Source of the DNA: Trochalopteron elliotii
Taxonomy: Eukaryota > Chordata > Aves > Passeriformes > Leiothrichidae
Reading direction: 5' to 3'
DNA length: 64,000 bases
NCBI GenBank assembly: GCA_024734555.1
Contig: JANPWX010020211.1
Location: 62,001-126,000 of the forward strand
Positions 48,817 through 61,800 of the stretch are shown piece after piece. Under the pieces are notes generated by a model. It made no database searches. It saw only the letters and a program-made list of their open reading frames with translations, and was not told the origin of the DNA. Made by a program: the position numbers and the translations under genes. Numbering within the stretch: the stretch's first letter is position 1; every line of letters starts with the position of its first letter.

Positions 48817-49308
48817 ATGGGGATTGGGAGACTGGGGAAGTGTTCAGAATACTTAAAAGAAATATTCTGTTCCTGCAATCAGCTTTTGCTTCTTGGACTG
48901 TGTGTGTGGCCACACATATACAAGCATCTCACCTACAAGGGATATGTTTGTGCACTTTGTGGCTGTAAACATCTTTTCACAGTGAAACACTTGTGCTCCT
49001 CAGATACTGCCCTTCTGTATGCTTCAGGAATTTTTCACTCATCTAGACAGCAATGCAAATTTGAACTTTCCCAGGGTAGCAGTAACCTCCAGTCTTCACT
49101 TTTTGTAATACGTTCCATATGTTTCTTGATGATCACACACATGAAAAATCATAGAGTATGTGTCAGAGTATATCTGTATGGATTTAGCATCCACCCCCTT
49201 CTGCATGATAGCTCTCTTTGGAGGGGGGACATAAGTTCAGTGCATTTGCCACTCAGGGAATGCAAACACCCTTTTAATGTGTGTCACAGGAAAACACAGT
49301 GTAGGTGA
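48817..49308 (+). other. Long open frame (163 aa from ATG), probably not a gene
   Basis: The open frame starts at a GTG at 48724, and its first ATG is at 48817. The translation is Cys- and His-rich without regular spacing and contains no domain I recognise. Codon use shows no obvious bias. No promoter, splice or poly(A) context was noted. Confidence 0.1.
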
Positions 49309-51289
49309 AATCATCCCACACTTCCCATTATTAAAGACAACATTAATGGGAAAGGAACTTCCTCCACAGGTTCAGTTTTCTGAGGTGTGGATGAAACTCT
49401 GAACAAGATCTCCCACATCCACAGGCAATACTCTAACATGCAGATTAAGTGAGATCTGATATTCCTAATGGAGCAGTTAATGATTTGTTGATTAAATACC
49501 ACATTAGAATTTATTTATACAATGGACAACATATTTTACAATTTTTTTCTCAGATTTAAATTTCTAACCTCTCCTTCTGGCAACAAATCTAGTTTAGATC
49601 CACTGAAGTTATCTTTCTGTGATGATACAAATAGAGGCAAGTTTTTGATTGAAATAAGAAATATTGATTTTGGTGGGATGTTGAGATATAACCATCTGTT
49701 TGCCAAGCATGATTACTTTCAGTTAATTTCCAATAAAGCCCAGAAAAGCCACCAAAAATAGTCACATTTGGATGTTACAGACAGCTTAGACTCCTGGAGA
49801 CATTTTAAAGGAGCACAGTTTCAAGTTGTTCTCCACTTGATTTCTGAACAGTTGGCCCTGTGACATTTGGCCAACCAAAAAAATGAGCATAATTTTGAAT
49901 GGCCTCCTTGCACCATCTACAGGATTTGGTATGACATTTTGGAGGTCATGATTTTAAAAACAGAAGTCCTTACCTCAGAAGTAATGCCAACAGAGGCTGC
50001 AAGCAGAGAAGAAAGGTCTCTGTCCTAGTTGGGAAGTTGAGTGCAGCAAAAAGGAAATTTGTGTATATGAAACAGTAACAAGTCACAAGTGCCCATCTCC
50101 TGTAGTCTGTAGCAAGAGGGATGAATAGGACTCGACTCTACACCCTGGAAATTGGGCAGTTACTAAGGAAAGACATCAAAGATAGCAGAAATTACTCCTA
50201 TATACCTTAGAAAATGAACTCCGTGGCAGCCAGGCAGCTTCTGCAACTTAAATCACTGTGAGTAACCTGGCACTGGGATTTGAAAATAAAAATTTGATCA
50301 ATCACAGAAACATTTAAGAAAAAATACTTTGCACTTTTGCTTTTACAAATGCTTCATATTGTTTATCATATTTTTAAAATGTTATTTAAATTTCTTTTGC
50401 CCCCCTGGAAGTGTTGTCAACTTGTATTTTATGTCATTCTCCTGCAGTGAGGGAGGTGCATCTTTTCAGTGTATAGCAAAGCAAAACAGCCTATGGAAGA
50501 TGTAGGGTAATATAAAACTCTACAGCATATGCTGCTTCACCAGGGAAAGGAAGCTTGTCACTCTACTCAATAAAAGACATAGAAATACCATGGGATTTTC
50601 TCCCCCTCCAATTGGGCCCCAAATGTTCTCATGCTGTACTTGTAATGTGCATTACTAGCTGATTAGAAGTGACATCAATTAGTCACATGTCTGTGTTTCT
50701 GATGGAAATAAAAATGAGCTTCTGTACACAAAATCTCAAATTCATCTCTACATTGCCTAGGGATTTTTCCTTCTGCAATATCAGTTATCGGTTTAATATA
50801 ATATTGTTGACTTAACAATGATATATTTCAGGCTGAAGGGAGAAATGCATTTTGCATTAATAAATTGTTTTGAGATGGGCTTAAAGAATATTTCATTATA
50901 TAAGAGAGGCAGCTATAAAACCTATTTGGTGGTCTTTCAATCACTGCTACCTGTGGCCTATTTATGTGGATGGCATTCATCAGTATGGCAGGAAATATTA
51001 AACAAGTGCTAGACAGTTATTAGCTCTCCTCAAGCAGAAGTCCTCATACCCTCTATTCATATACCATGGGAAAAATTCACTTGGTATTTTCTTTCTTGCA
51101 ACTGTTCTGCTGTTCATAATTTGATGGAAAATTGATTAATCACACATTTAACTCAATGCAAGATCTTCTGCACTGTAATAAATTATGGCCATTAATCAAT
51201 AAGTACAAAGTAATTCCAGGAGTCTGGAGACATGCTGATTTCTAATAGAAAAACTTGTGCTTAGGCCTTCTTGCCAGTGACCACTTCAT
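49309..51289. other. AT-rich non-coding DNA
   Basis: No gene or repeat was recognised. Parts of 50280-51200 are CNE-like in texture but nothing specific stands out. Confidence 0.45.
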
Positions 51290-51460
51290 CTGAGGTATTT
51301 TGCACCTGCCTCAATCCAATTAGATGACATAATTAATGAATCTCGGTGCAGTTGATAATTTGTTATACAAAAGAAAGAATGTTTTGGCACATCTATTAAG
51401 TCCTGATGTACAAATCTTTGCAAAGGGGGGAATACTAGGAAGCCAAGAGAGGAACCTACA
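51290..51460. other. CNE-like segment
   Basis: Homeodomain-type words are dense (CCAATTAGATGACATAATTA followed by ATGAATC near 51315; GTTGATAATTTGTTATAC near 51351) in non-repetitive DNA. It lies next to the stronger block to the right. Confidence 0.25.
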
Positions 51461-51579
51461 GCCTCTGCTACGGCAGAAGAAATGTCTGCTTATTCCAGGG
51501 CGCTGAGTATGCAAATTTTACTGAACTTTAAAATCTGCACATTTCCTTCTCCCATGTTTAAGGGGAGACTGTGCAGAAG

Positions 51580-52110
51580 CCTTCCACGCCATCTTGCTTC
51601 ATTCCTGACAAATTAAATGGTGTGATTAGAGCAAGCATTCAGGAAGTTTTGTTTCCCAGACAGTCTAATCAATGTGTCCCTGGCCACGTATCGGTTACAG
51701 TTTTACGTATCGCAACCCATTTGCACCTGTTATGTACAGCTAACATATAGACACTCAATAGATTTTGGGGAGAAAAAGAGTGTGAAGATAAAAAAGAACC
51801 AGTCTGCTGCTAATTCTGTCACTAGGAGACGCCATGAGCAGATTTTATTTAGAGACTTTGAAAAACAATTAGCTGAGGATTATAGGACTAAAAGGCCTTT
51901 ACTAGCTGTACCTGGAAAATACTGTGCCCATTTAATGCCTTCTAAGCTGTCATTGTGCTTGAACTTCAGTCCCAGTGATTAATGAAAAGCTGCAGGGCAC
52001 AGCTAGAAGCTAAAGTCTCAATTATGGAAAAGCAGTAACTAGTTTAATGTGCTGATGCTTTTATACTTAAACTGACAGCTGTGAAAAATGGCAATATTTC
52101 CAATCATGCT
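51580..52110. promoter_or_regulatory. Candidate conserved regulatory block (CpG-retaining)
   Basis: Four CpGs lie within 30 bases around two copies of ACGTATCG (51686-51693 and 51705-51712, 19 bp apart), with a further CpG in GGAGACGCCATGAG near 51827. The right half is rich in AATTA/TAATG and SOX-like words (AAACAATTAGCTGAGG near 51865, CCCAGTGATTAATG near 51971). A plus-strand frame of about 105 codons (to 51982) overlaps it, preceded by an acceptor-like TTTTGTTTCCCAG at about 51647-51659. The peptide has a charged stretch (RRRHEQILFRDFEKQLAED), so an exon is the alternative. I recognise no family. Confidence 0.35.
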
Positions 52111-52365
52111 TTAATAATTTATCATTAATTTATTGGCATGTCCAACACACTTTAGTCCTACTGTTCTTTTTCTCCTTTTAGGCTCATGGCATTTCAATAC
52201 TGGAGAGCAAAATCTGTTGCAAATCTCTAAGGACGAACCTCCTTATGGTGCCTAAGTGATTATTGTTTGCAGGCAGTCAGAATTATCAAGTAGTCCACAG
52301 TTTATCTGCAGAGATACAGCACGAACATTTTTCTGGGCTATGATATGTGAACGTGTTTCATTAGC

Positions 52366-52410
52366 TGCTGCTAAATTGCTCCAACTCCATCCACTTCAGT
52401 GGAGTTAGAG
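52366..52410. repeat. Imperfect hairpin from a sauropsid palindromic repeat
   Basis: TTGCTCCAACTCCA is mirrored by TGGAGTTAGAGCAA with one mismatch, around TCCACTTCAG. The 'AACTCCATnnACTTCAGTGGAGTTA' layout is that of old sauropsid repeats built on 'CATTGACTTCAATGG'. The family comparison is from memory. Confidence 0.5.
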
Positions 52411-54478
52411 CAACTGAAGAACATAGATGGCTTTGTGGGGCTGGGGGCAGCCAGCCTCACGCAGGCAGTTTTCGTTCGTCAGCCCAGCAAGCTCCCTGGA
52501 TGGAGAACAGGAGCTGTCTAACTGCTCTAAATCAAAAATTAAATTTGGAAAGTGTCCCTTTTGAAGAGCACAGGCAGAGTCTCACCTGCTATGAAATCTG
52601 TAGAAACATTATTATGTTTAATACTTAACAATCGAATCAGTGCAGCTAAGTCAATTTAAACCAGCTGAAGACCTACAGTCCATTTATTTTTGAAATATTT
52701 TGAATTTTTTCTTTGCTGTTTTGGTACTTCCTGCTTATTCAGTTTCTCCTGACAAGGTGCATGAACAAAGGGAGAGGAACAAAAACAAATAATAAAACCT
52801 TGTTTCAGTACAATTTTCATGCTGAATTGTTTGTCATGTTTCATGGCTGTTCCCAGGTCTGATGTGGACTGGACAAACACTCATGAAAATTGACAGATAT
52901 TATTTTCAGAGTTCATTACTGGGTTTTTTGACAGCAGAAGTTGACCCTATTTTATTTTTCATGCGATACTCCTGTCATTTATAAAATCTTAGTCATCCAA
53001 GCAGGAGTGCCTCTGAATACTTTAATTTTTTACACAAAACCTCAGTCTTACTTGTACTTTTGCATATATTTCTCTTTGTGTAATGGCTGACACAGCCTGG
53101 ATGAAGCTCACTGCAATTTTAGGGGGTGACTTGATAACTCCTGAGCTTTTTTGCAAAGCTCATGCAACCCTAAATGGCAGCTGTGCTCTTCCTGACAACC
53201 TAGTTGTGCTGATGGTAGTCTGGACTGAAAAGCAGGCTCACCAAAGAGTGGGGAAAGTTATTCTGAACTGTTTGATGTAAACTACTACAAAATTGCTATC
53301 TGGCTGTCATTCATGAACTGGTTGAATAGGAGAGACATGGCTATGAGAGAATATTAACACCAATTGATGTAATGGTCTAACAAGTATAACATATTATATT
53401 GCTGGACTGTTCACAAAAAGCTGCAGTGTGTCCAATTTGAATTGACGTGATGGAAAAGACCTGTCAAGTGGGTTGTTCCATAGGTTGAGAATTTACTGTT
53501 TCCTATTAAAAGAAAAAAAAAAGAATTTTTGCCTTTGTTTGTATTTGCTTCTGAGATTTTTTTGTTTGACATTTTGATCATTTTGATCATTCTTTTCTAT
53601 GCAGACAGAGTTTATACTAATTAGTTAACAGTTCAATTATTATCAAAAGGAGTTTTGAATGAAAAGGAACCAAGTTCCCAGCCCTGCTCTAACTGCATGT
53701 TTGAGCACTGAGTGTAGCCCTTCATTAGGAACCCTGGAAATGGGCAAAAGAACGTGAGTCATTAGTAATACTTATGTCTACTACTGTTTCTTAAAGGAAT
53801 TGAGTACCTCTTTTGGGAATTTCTGCCTGGAAAAAGGCGGCTTATTCTAATCCATATTATCTGTCATGCTGTAGGCCTAATACTGTCTTTTAGCAACATG
53901 TGAAAGAGTGGGGAAATACAACAAAACACATACAGGTGGCTGGGATACCAAAGGTACGTCTGGATTTGTGAGGTTCATATCTGGCTATTACTGGATGTAC
54001 AGTCAGTCATCAGCACTCCCTCTATTACCACTCTGCCACCCTCTATTTTCCAGACTCCTACTTGGAGGCTTGATTACAGCAATTTGGAGGATGTATGCAA
54101 ACCAGTTCCAGCTACTAATTGAAGGAACTCTACTAAGTAGAAAAGGCTATGGAACAAATAACAATCGGCAAGTATGGGGTCTTTTTCTGTATGGAACACC
54201 CTTCATACAGTGACTTCTGTTTTGAACAAATTTATCATTAGATTTTCTGGATAGGAGACAGACTTTGAGAATCATTATGTATGTTGATACTATTGCATAT
54301 CTAAAACTACTTGGTATTTTCCTTAAAGCCCCAACTGCTGAAGCTATGTGATTATTTAAGAGTCTTAGTTTCCATAAAGAAAACTAAAAATTAAATTTCA
54401 GTGCTTCTTGATTGAGGAGAATTTTTGAAAGTATGTATCCCAGAGGCCCAATTTGCAAAGGCAAATAAAAAAGGATTT
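52411..54478. other. AT-rich non-coding DNA
   Basis: No gene was recognised. A short local duplication ATTTTGATCATTTTGATCAT lies near 53573. Confidence 0.5.
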
Positions 54479-54500
54479 TTTTTAAATTTAAATTTAAAAA
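54479..54500. repeat. Perfect 22-bp AT palindrome
   Basis: T5-AAA-TTT-AAA-TTT-A5 reads the same on both strands. It is an all-AT sequence with low melting temperature. A related short tandem of AGATTAAT-type words lies about 70-110 bp to the right (54569-54608). Confidence 0.9.
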
Positions 54501-57500
54501 TCATCCTTCTCAAAAGTCTCAATGTCTATTGGGAATGACAGCAATTTTTGACTTCCTAAAGTTAGCACAGATTAATAGCTGCTAGATTAATAATAGATTA
54601 ATAGATTAGGTTTCTTTTTAGTGTGACTAAATGCAAAGTTTGCAAGATACAGCTCCTATATCTACCTCTATTGCAATTTTTGGTTGAGATATGTTCCCTA
54701 AAGATTGGTTCACATCTTTGCTGAGACAAACAAACTGTAGAAATCAGTTTTGTAGGACATTTCTTTCTGGTACCTTGTCAGAAACGGCCAATGTTTTCTT
54801 ATATTGATTTTTAAATAGGGAAATGTGTCATTGGGTAGACACTGACTATCTAGTCATTGGCTGAACATCTCTTTTCTCTCTCTGAAAGCAAAGTTGATAG
54901 CTGGTAGCTGGAGGTCCACATCTCAGGATCTTATCTGGGAGATGTATGGCTGCAATGGAATTTTATCCCATGCTACTTCCAGATAAGGCTGTACCATTTC
55001 TGCTAGAGCAATCTTCTGTTTGTGCTAACGTGGGCAGGTTTACAAGAATGCGTGCATGCATTTTTGCAGGAACACATCTAACTTATATATGATATTCCAT
55101 GTATTTGTGTTAGTCTTCAAGTAATAAAATAAAAAAGCATTAATTTCATGTTTGTCATCTTAAATGCACTCTCTTAATAAGCTTAAACCTCTTACACTTA
55201 TACCTGTGCTTTATCTCTTCACAAGTGGCCCCACACTTCCTAAAAATAGTTCCTTTCCGCTATGAGAGAGTATCTCTTCCTCTGCTGCTGAATTGGATAA
55301 GAATATTGTCCATTCTGCAATAGAGGGATTTGTCTCACTTCCCCACTGCCTTAGTGAGGTATTTTTAGTAGCTATTAATGTTAGCTTAATCCAAATATTA
55401 TTTACAGTAGAAGCACCAGATATTTTAGTAATGTCATTTAATACATATAAGCCTAGAAAATGCTGAAAATTCAGTCCTATTGACACTTTGATAAGGTCAA
55501 GTATTTTCTATCGAAATTCTGTGGCTCTGGAATTCAGTATCAGATGATGAGTGCCTCAGGTGCAGTGCAGGTATTTAATTGGTGTGATCCTTCACAAAGT
55601 ACGTGTGACAAAAAAAATAAAAAATTAACACACAGTCAAGGCATCTCAGCACCTTCACTGACGCAGACTGCTTTAGGACCTGGTTTGACTATGATCTTTG
55701 TCTATCATAGCCAACGCTCAGTGTTTCTCTGGGCATTGCTGCCTGAGTGCAATATTCCCATGAGGAAGTTTTCATGCTACTGAAAATGTTGTCTTCATGG
55801 ACTTTATAGATTACCCTAAACTATGTTATTATCATGACCAACAGTAAGTTTACCACTAACTTCTGAATTTGCTTAAGCACTTTAAAACACAGATGATACA
55901 CTCTGTGTCTTATGGCAAATGCTGCCAGATTTCCTAACGACCTACTTTCACTGAAGGTCAAAACCAGTCAGACAACTTCTCAGACTGTTACATCACAGTG
56001 GGATCAGACAGACACCTGTAATTGTGCTAGGGGATCATGCTTTGCACCAAAATGCCTGAGAAAATATAAGAGAGTGGAGTTATTCCAATTGATTTCAACA
56101 GGTCAAGCTCAACTGCACTGCAAGAGATGTGAGAAAGATTCAACAAGCAACAGAAAACAATGGGCTCTGTGTCACCCTGGTAGTGAGTAAAGCGTGCTGC
56201 AGGTGGGAGTCAACACATTGAAAAACTCCAGCCCATAAAGGTATGTTACAGTTTAGCCTGGTGTTACACAGAGCTTGGTTTGGAACATCACTCACACAGT
56301 GGCAAAGCCAAAATACCAGTTATAAAGAAAACCAGGTCTTCCATTTTTCTCCAACTGTGTTGTTCCTTATTCATTACTCTGTTTGCCCAAACTGTCTCTA
56401 GAGCTCAGGTAGAAGTTGGACTTTCCTCCCCAGCTAGAAGGCAACGCCTAATGTTTCCTAACTCCAGGATACATTTGCTGGTTTGGACTGTGGTGGTAAG
56501 AATAACTGGGAACTCTTCTTCACTGCCAGTCCTGGACTTCCCAGCTTCTTCTTTGTAGCCCAAAAGCTTGTCCCTCCTGTAGTGATTGCACCACCTGTAC
56601 ATGGCCTTGGTGTAACCATAGCACAACCTTACTCTTCCCAGTGGGAGATGGTGGAGACTGCTTTCTCCTGAGCCCTGCCACACGTGTCTTACAAAAATAG
56701 TGTTTTGTGGTAGGAAGTGAAGGAGCAGCCAATTATTCTTTACCTTTTCTTGCTCCCTTGCCCTTCCCTTAAAAGTGAATCTGGCCTGGAATAGTTCACT
56801 AAAAGTCGCATTTCATACAACAGTTTTTCAGAGAACCTTTTCTTTTTCTTTTGTGCAAGCTGAAGTCATGCTTGGCCACGCTGTGACAGTGAAGCCCACT
56901 GGATGAATAGAAGTGATTGTGTCCCTGGCCCAACTTGGGGTGTTACATGCTAGCTCTCCAAGGGTCTTGCGTGGTTTACGTTACCAGGAAACATTTACTA
57001 CATGATAGAATAAAGAATTTTTTTTTGTTTTGTTTTAAAATTAAAAGATGGCATCAAATCTGCACAATAAGTCAGGGGGCCTCTGGTAGACCCTGCTGTG
57101 GGGGGATGAACTATTAATTGAAATATCAGTGGTGGGAAGTGAGAAATTGTCTTCAATGCAGACTACCTAAATACTCAGAAGTCTGGAGATAATATGTGCT
57201 CTGATTGATGTATTGTGAGTGCAGGCACACTCACCGTACCAGGGTAGTGCAATGGGAAAGTTCAATTTCAGATGTCTAGGGCAGGAGCAGATCGTTTGAT
57301 AGACCCTCTTTAGGTGTATAATAACTTGGAAAGTTATCTGTAAGTTTTGATAATCACTTTGCCTTCTGAGACTGCCAATCTATTTCTTAACTGTTCTTTT
57401 TAGTGTGAAAAAGTCTCCCATTTCTATTCTCTGCCCTACATACTTGGGTCAGGAAGCGAACATCCTATTTTTATAGCTTTGAAGCAAAATGGATATATAA

Positions 57501-57537
57501 GCAGCTGATTTCTTCACAGAATCCTTCTCAGACATTC
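54501..57537. other. Non-coding DNA, nothing seen
   Basis: GC-richer patch at 56400-56730 with overlapping frames on both strands. No recognised gene. GAGTTATTCCAATTGATTTC near 56078 faintly resembles the sauropsid repeat module. Confidence 0.5.
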
Positions 57538-57556
57538 TTTTATTTTTTTTTTTTTT
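57538..57556 (+). repeat. T-rich tract
   Basis: TTTTATTTTTTTTTTTTTT, that is four T, one A and fourteen T. It could be an acceptor-like tract or the reverse-strand tail of an old retroposon. No AG follows directly. Confidence 0.75.
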
Positions 57557-58780
57557 ACAAGAGGAGTCCTCACTATATCACCAGTCTTTACCTTAAAAGA
57601 AATAGGGCAACACAACTAAAGGAGATTCACAATTTTACCTGCTGAAGGGCACAGTAGTCAATGGCATTCAGCCCTGCAAGGACCTGCTAATGTTATTTAT
57701 ACTGTGGCCCAATTAGAAAAAAAGATTCTTTAAAAAATTTTTTTTGAATAGCAGATGACAGAACAAAAAGATATTTTAAAGAAACATTCTGAATTTTCCA
57801 CTAACTGAATGCAGAACTTTTCATGTGAAAGCCACATTTTTGTGTGACAGATGAATAAGGTTTTGTTTGTTCTGAACACTTCTGCTTCAAGAACTCATGG
57901 GAAAGCACATTTGAATCTGTCTTATTACAATTTCAGGCTTGGTTTTGGCTTGGGAAGGGTTCTGGAGAAACAAGATTACAGGGACTAACTCCTATCTGAG
58001 AAAAAGGCAGCTGACTTTAGATGCACATTTTGTTCTTACAGGACCTTATTAGCAGGCATTCTGTTACTTTGGTAAAATGAGTTACTTATTCAGCTTCAAG
58101 GTACCTTTTTATAAATATCAAAACAGATGATTTCTTGAGAGCAATTATTCTGAGAAAAGAATAGTGATGGATCATTTTGGGAAGGAAATTAAGGGAGACA
58201 CTTTAATGTACGCAAACACAACATATGACAGTAGCATTGCATTGCTGTGTAAAACAAGTCATTCAGATTTATATATTGAAGTCTCTGTTAGTAGTTAATC
58301 TGCTGCTGGCCACCTGCAGGGGAGGAATGGAAAAGGTTCCTTTTGATCTCTTTTGTGAAATGACCTTTAAGGGTGAAAAAATATAAAAGAAAATAAATGT
58401 GAATGAACCTTAAAAGGTTTGGTACAAATATTCTGTTGGGAACTGTTTGGTCCTTTAAAAAGATGTCCACATAGGATATAAAATGTATGAAATAGAGCAA
58501 CATCTGTGCTTTAGGTCAGGAAGGCTCATCACCCATTAATGTAACTCGGCTAACTTCTTACAAGTCACTTAGACTCAGTATTAGTCTGGTGGGTCACTTT
58601 GTGAGTGTGCTGTGTCTGAACTGAGAAGAGCAGCTTTGAATATGGAAATGAAGGAGGTAAGGACAGCAATTTAAACTCTGCTATGCAATACATCTCTTCT
58701 TGATAAGGGTTCCATTCAGGTGTGCTGTTTGGCTGACCCCTGTGTAGTTTATGCATCCCTGTGCCTAAAAACTCCTGATC
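57557..58780. other. Non-coding DNA, nothing seen
   Basis: AT-rich, no recognisable coding frame or repeat. Confidence 0.5.
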
Positions 58781-58860
58781 TTTGTCTTGTACCTGACTGT
58801 GGGTTTGGATTCAATTTCACTTTGTCTTGTACCTGACTGTGGGTTTGGATTCAATTTCAC
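58781..58860 (+). repeat. Perfect 40-bp tandem duplication (two copies)
   Basis: The unit at 58781-58820, beginning TTTGTCTTGTACCTGACTGT, is repeated without a single mismatch at 58821-58860. Identity across 40 bases in non-coding DNA implies a very recent duplication, a polymorphic minisatellite seed, or an assembly artefact. Confidence 0.97.
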
Positions 58861-61800
58861 TGGTAGGAATACAGATTGAATCATGATTTATACTCATTTC
58901 AGTGGAAGGGGCCAAAGAAAAGCTCCTTCAATCTTGCCTACATCAGCAAACACCAAAGATTCACCCATGCATGGAAATAAAACTGAGTGCTTGCACCTTA
59001 CATTATCTTTGTTTCTAAATGAGTCTAAATGTCTGAAAATCATGCTCATGACCTCTGAGTGGGCAGAGATAATTCTGCCTATTATATCTCTCCACTTTCC
59101 TATGATCCTGGTTTTCTCAAACTGTCTGTAAAAGCCCAGGTTCTCCTCTGACCCTTGCACACACCCAGACACCAGGAAGACATATGTCTTAACAGATAAT
59201 GGCTCCACTGTGTGAATCGTGTCAGTATCATATCAATGTGACATAAATACAGCAAATCAGCCTTATGTTACTTACATCAGAACTGCTCCAGTTCTTTGTG
59301 TGGAATGGAAAAGGTGCAAGTGAAAGCTCTCTGGAGCAGCATGAGTATTTTCCTTTTTTTAATAGTGCTTCTGTGAAAACTGAACCAAGTTTTAGATTTG
59401 GTAATAATTCAAGGCTATTTTACCCCCCAAATAAGAAAGAACTAAGGTTCATAATTCACCTAAGAATTGCAAAATTGGTACTTTTCCTTAGGAATATTAT
59501 TGCCAGTCTTCACCATACATATGTGAAAATGACATATATCTTGTTCATATCACTGTGGGCTTCTCTCCCTGCCACTATCGTAAAATAGCTTCTTTCATGG
59601 CTAAAAGACAGATTAGTTAAGAGACCTCTTGGTAGACATCTTTAGCTTTGGAGACTCAAATTCATCAACTTCCTTTCTACTGTGTCTTCACAGATTTCAA
59701 AAAATACAAGTATTTAATCTCCTGAAAAATAAAATTTTAATTGTGACTGTTTTTCTTTTCTAGGCATTTGTAAGGTGATACAGCCATTGATAAGGCATAG
59801 TACTTCTTTTGTCACTCAAGAAATACTGCAAAATTATATTCTGAGAAGTGATAGAAAAAAATCAAATTAAGCATTTCTCAGGTCTAGACACATGACATGG
59901 TTTTATTCATATACAAACATGAATAATTAAAAAAATCAAGTAACTTCTGCAACTAAATACACATTTGAGTTTGTAAATTCTTACTGAAGTGTGATGTAAC
60001 AAGTGTTGTGAAAAATGTTTGTAAGTTTTTCAAACTTACATCCCTTCCTTAAAGAATAATACATGGAAACAAGGAATGTGCACATATCTGGTTGTGTGTA
60101 ATCAAAAATGATACATTACTGGAAATTAAATGTGGGCAATATTTTTTCATAAAATATCAAATAATGTAGTCTGCTTTTTTGCAAACACTTTTCAATGTTC
60201 ATTCTTGTGTTCATTCTCTCCCTGCCCTCCTGTCATGGGAACATCTTTAAACAATGATTTTCAACAAGTCACTTTTTTCAATTTTTTAGCTGTGAGGTAT
60301 CAAATTACACCAGTCTGATTGCATGTGTGTTTTTCTATAACAAGTCAACACTGAATGCATGAACAAATTACTAGGGTGCATTTTAAAATCTAAAGCATAA
60401 AAATAAAACTTTGCACTAAAAAATTCTCCAGTAGTGTTCAGTAGACTTATTGTCCTCTAAAATACACTTCTGTTTTCAGAGCGAGCAGCGCTGTTATGAT
60501 GATGTAATTTGTGTGAATTCTGCCAGAGGAGAACTTTGAACAAATATGTTGTGGATTAGTCCAGTGACTTTTTCAATGTGTAAGATTATCCATGGAATTT
60601 TTTCTGGGAAAGGGCAGGACTTCACAGAGACATTCTTCCCTTCCAAGATACTAGAGATGTTATATAAACATTACACTGACAAGAGGCTTTATTCTTACTC
60701 TTGTCCTGTTGTACCATAACTCTTCAGTCAGCTCTGACTCAAAGCAGTGGTTACACTGAACTTGGTGGAATGTTGATGTTAATGAATTAAAAGCATATTT
60801 GGTGCGTATTAGAGTTCTGCATTTCTGTCATATCTTGACTTCAAATTTGCAGGAACAGCATGACACTGTGAAGAAATATAAATCTAGTTAGCCAAATGAT
60901 ATTTTCTAATCTCAGAAATTACAGCAATCAAAATTTGTGTATTTGTGTAAGACCAAAAATACCTGTATCTTCTTCCAAGTAATAGGAGCACAAAATTCCT
61001 GTATATCCCTTGGTTTACCACCAGCTTCTCCACAGAACTCAGCAAGAACCTTCATATTTATTTGTAAATGCACACACTGCTACAGCACCAATCTGCTCAG
61101 AAAAAGACAGGGTTACAGATTTCCATCCCACTTTGTTATCACTTACACTGACTCATTCAATAGTGGATATGCCCTTGCTGAAGTTCCCTGGTGCTGAGGA
61201 GCTTTGTGAGTGGCAATGAAGGAAATGTTTCTGGGTCTTGTCTGAGAGAGCATCACCTTAGTCACATCTTTTTCTAAGGATAATTGCATATGATTTAATT
61301 GTTAGGTGTCTCTTAATGACTGGAATAACATCAGTATTAACAACGTGTGCTTGCAGGTTGCCCTACAGTGTCAGATGTGCAGCATAGCCCGTACTATACC
61401 TAACCCTCTCTCTTGAAATAATTCTGATGATATTTGAGAGGATAACTGAAATTAAACCAGTGTCTCAGGAGCTTCTGTTAGAACACCAAAATAGATGGGA
61501 TAATGTTAAAAAGAAGAAAAAGAAGTATGGATAAACTGACTCTTACACTTTGCAGAACACAGTATTGAATTTAATATGATCCTTAAGTACTGTATGGATT
61601 GACTGGTTGCTCAACAATTGCACAGCTTCTGACCCAAGGGCTTCCTGAGCCATAACAAGAGATGGCCACACTTCAAATGATAGTAAAAATGCTAACAATA
61701 ATCAGGACAATAATAAATTACTGGTACTCAGCACAGAGATTATTTATTGGAATTTTAAGGCTTCTTTTATTTTATAGCTGAGAAAAAGCAGAGGTTAATT

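Noticed and set aside
48724..49308. Longest open frame in the window (194 codons)
   Set aside because: It begins at GTG, not ATG, has no recognisable domain or regular Cys spacing, and lacks splice or poly(A) context. Kept only as a low-confidence entry from its first ATG.
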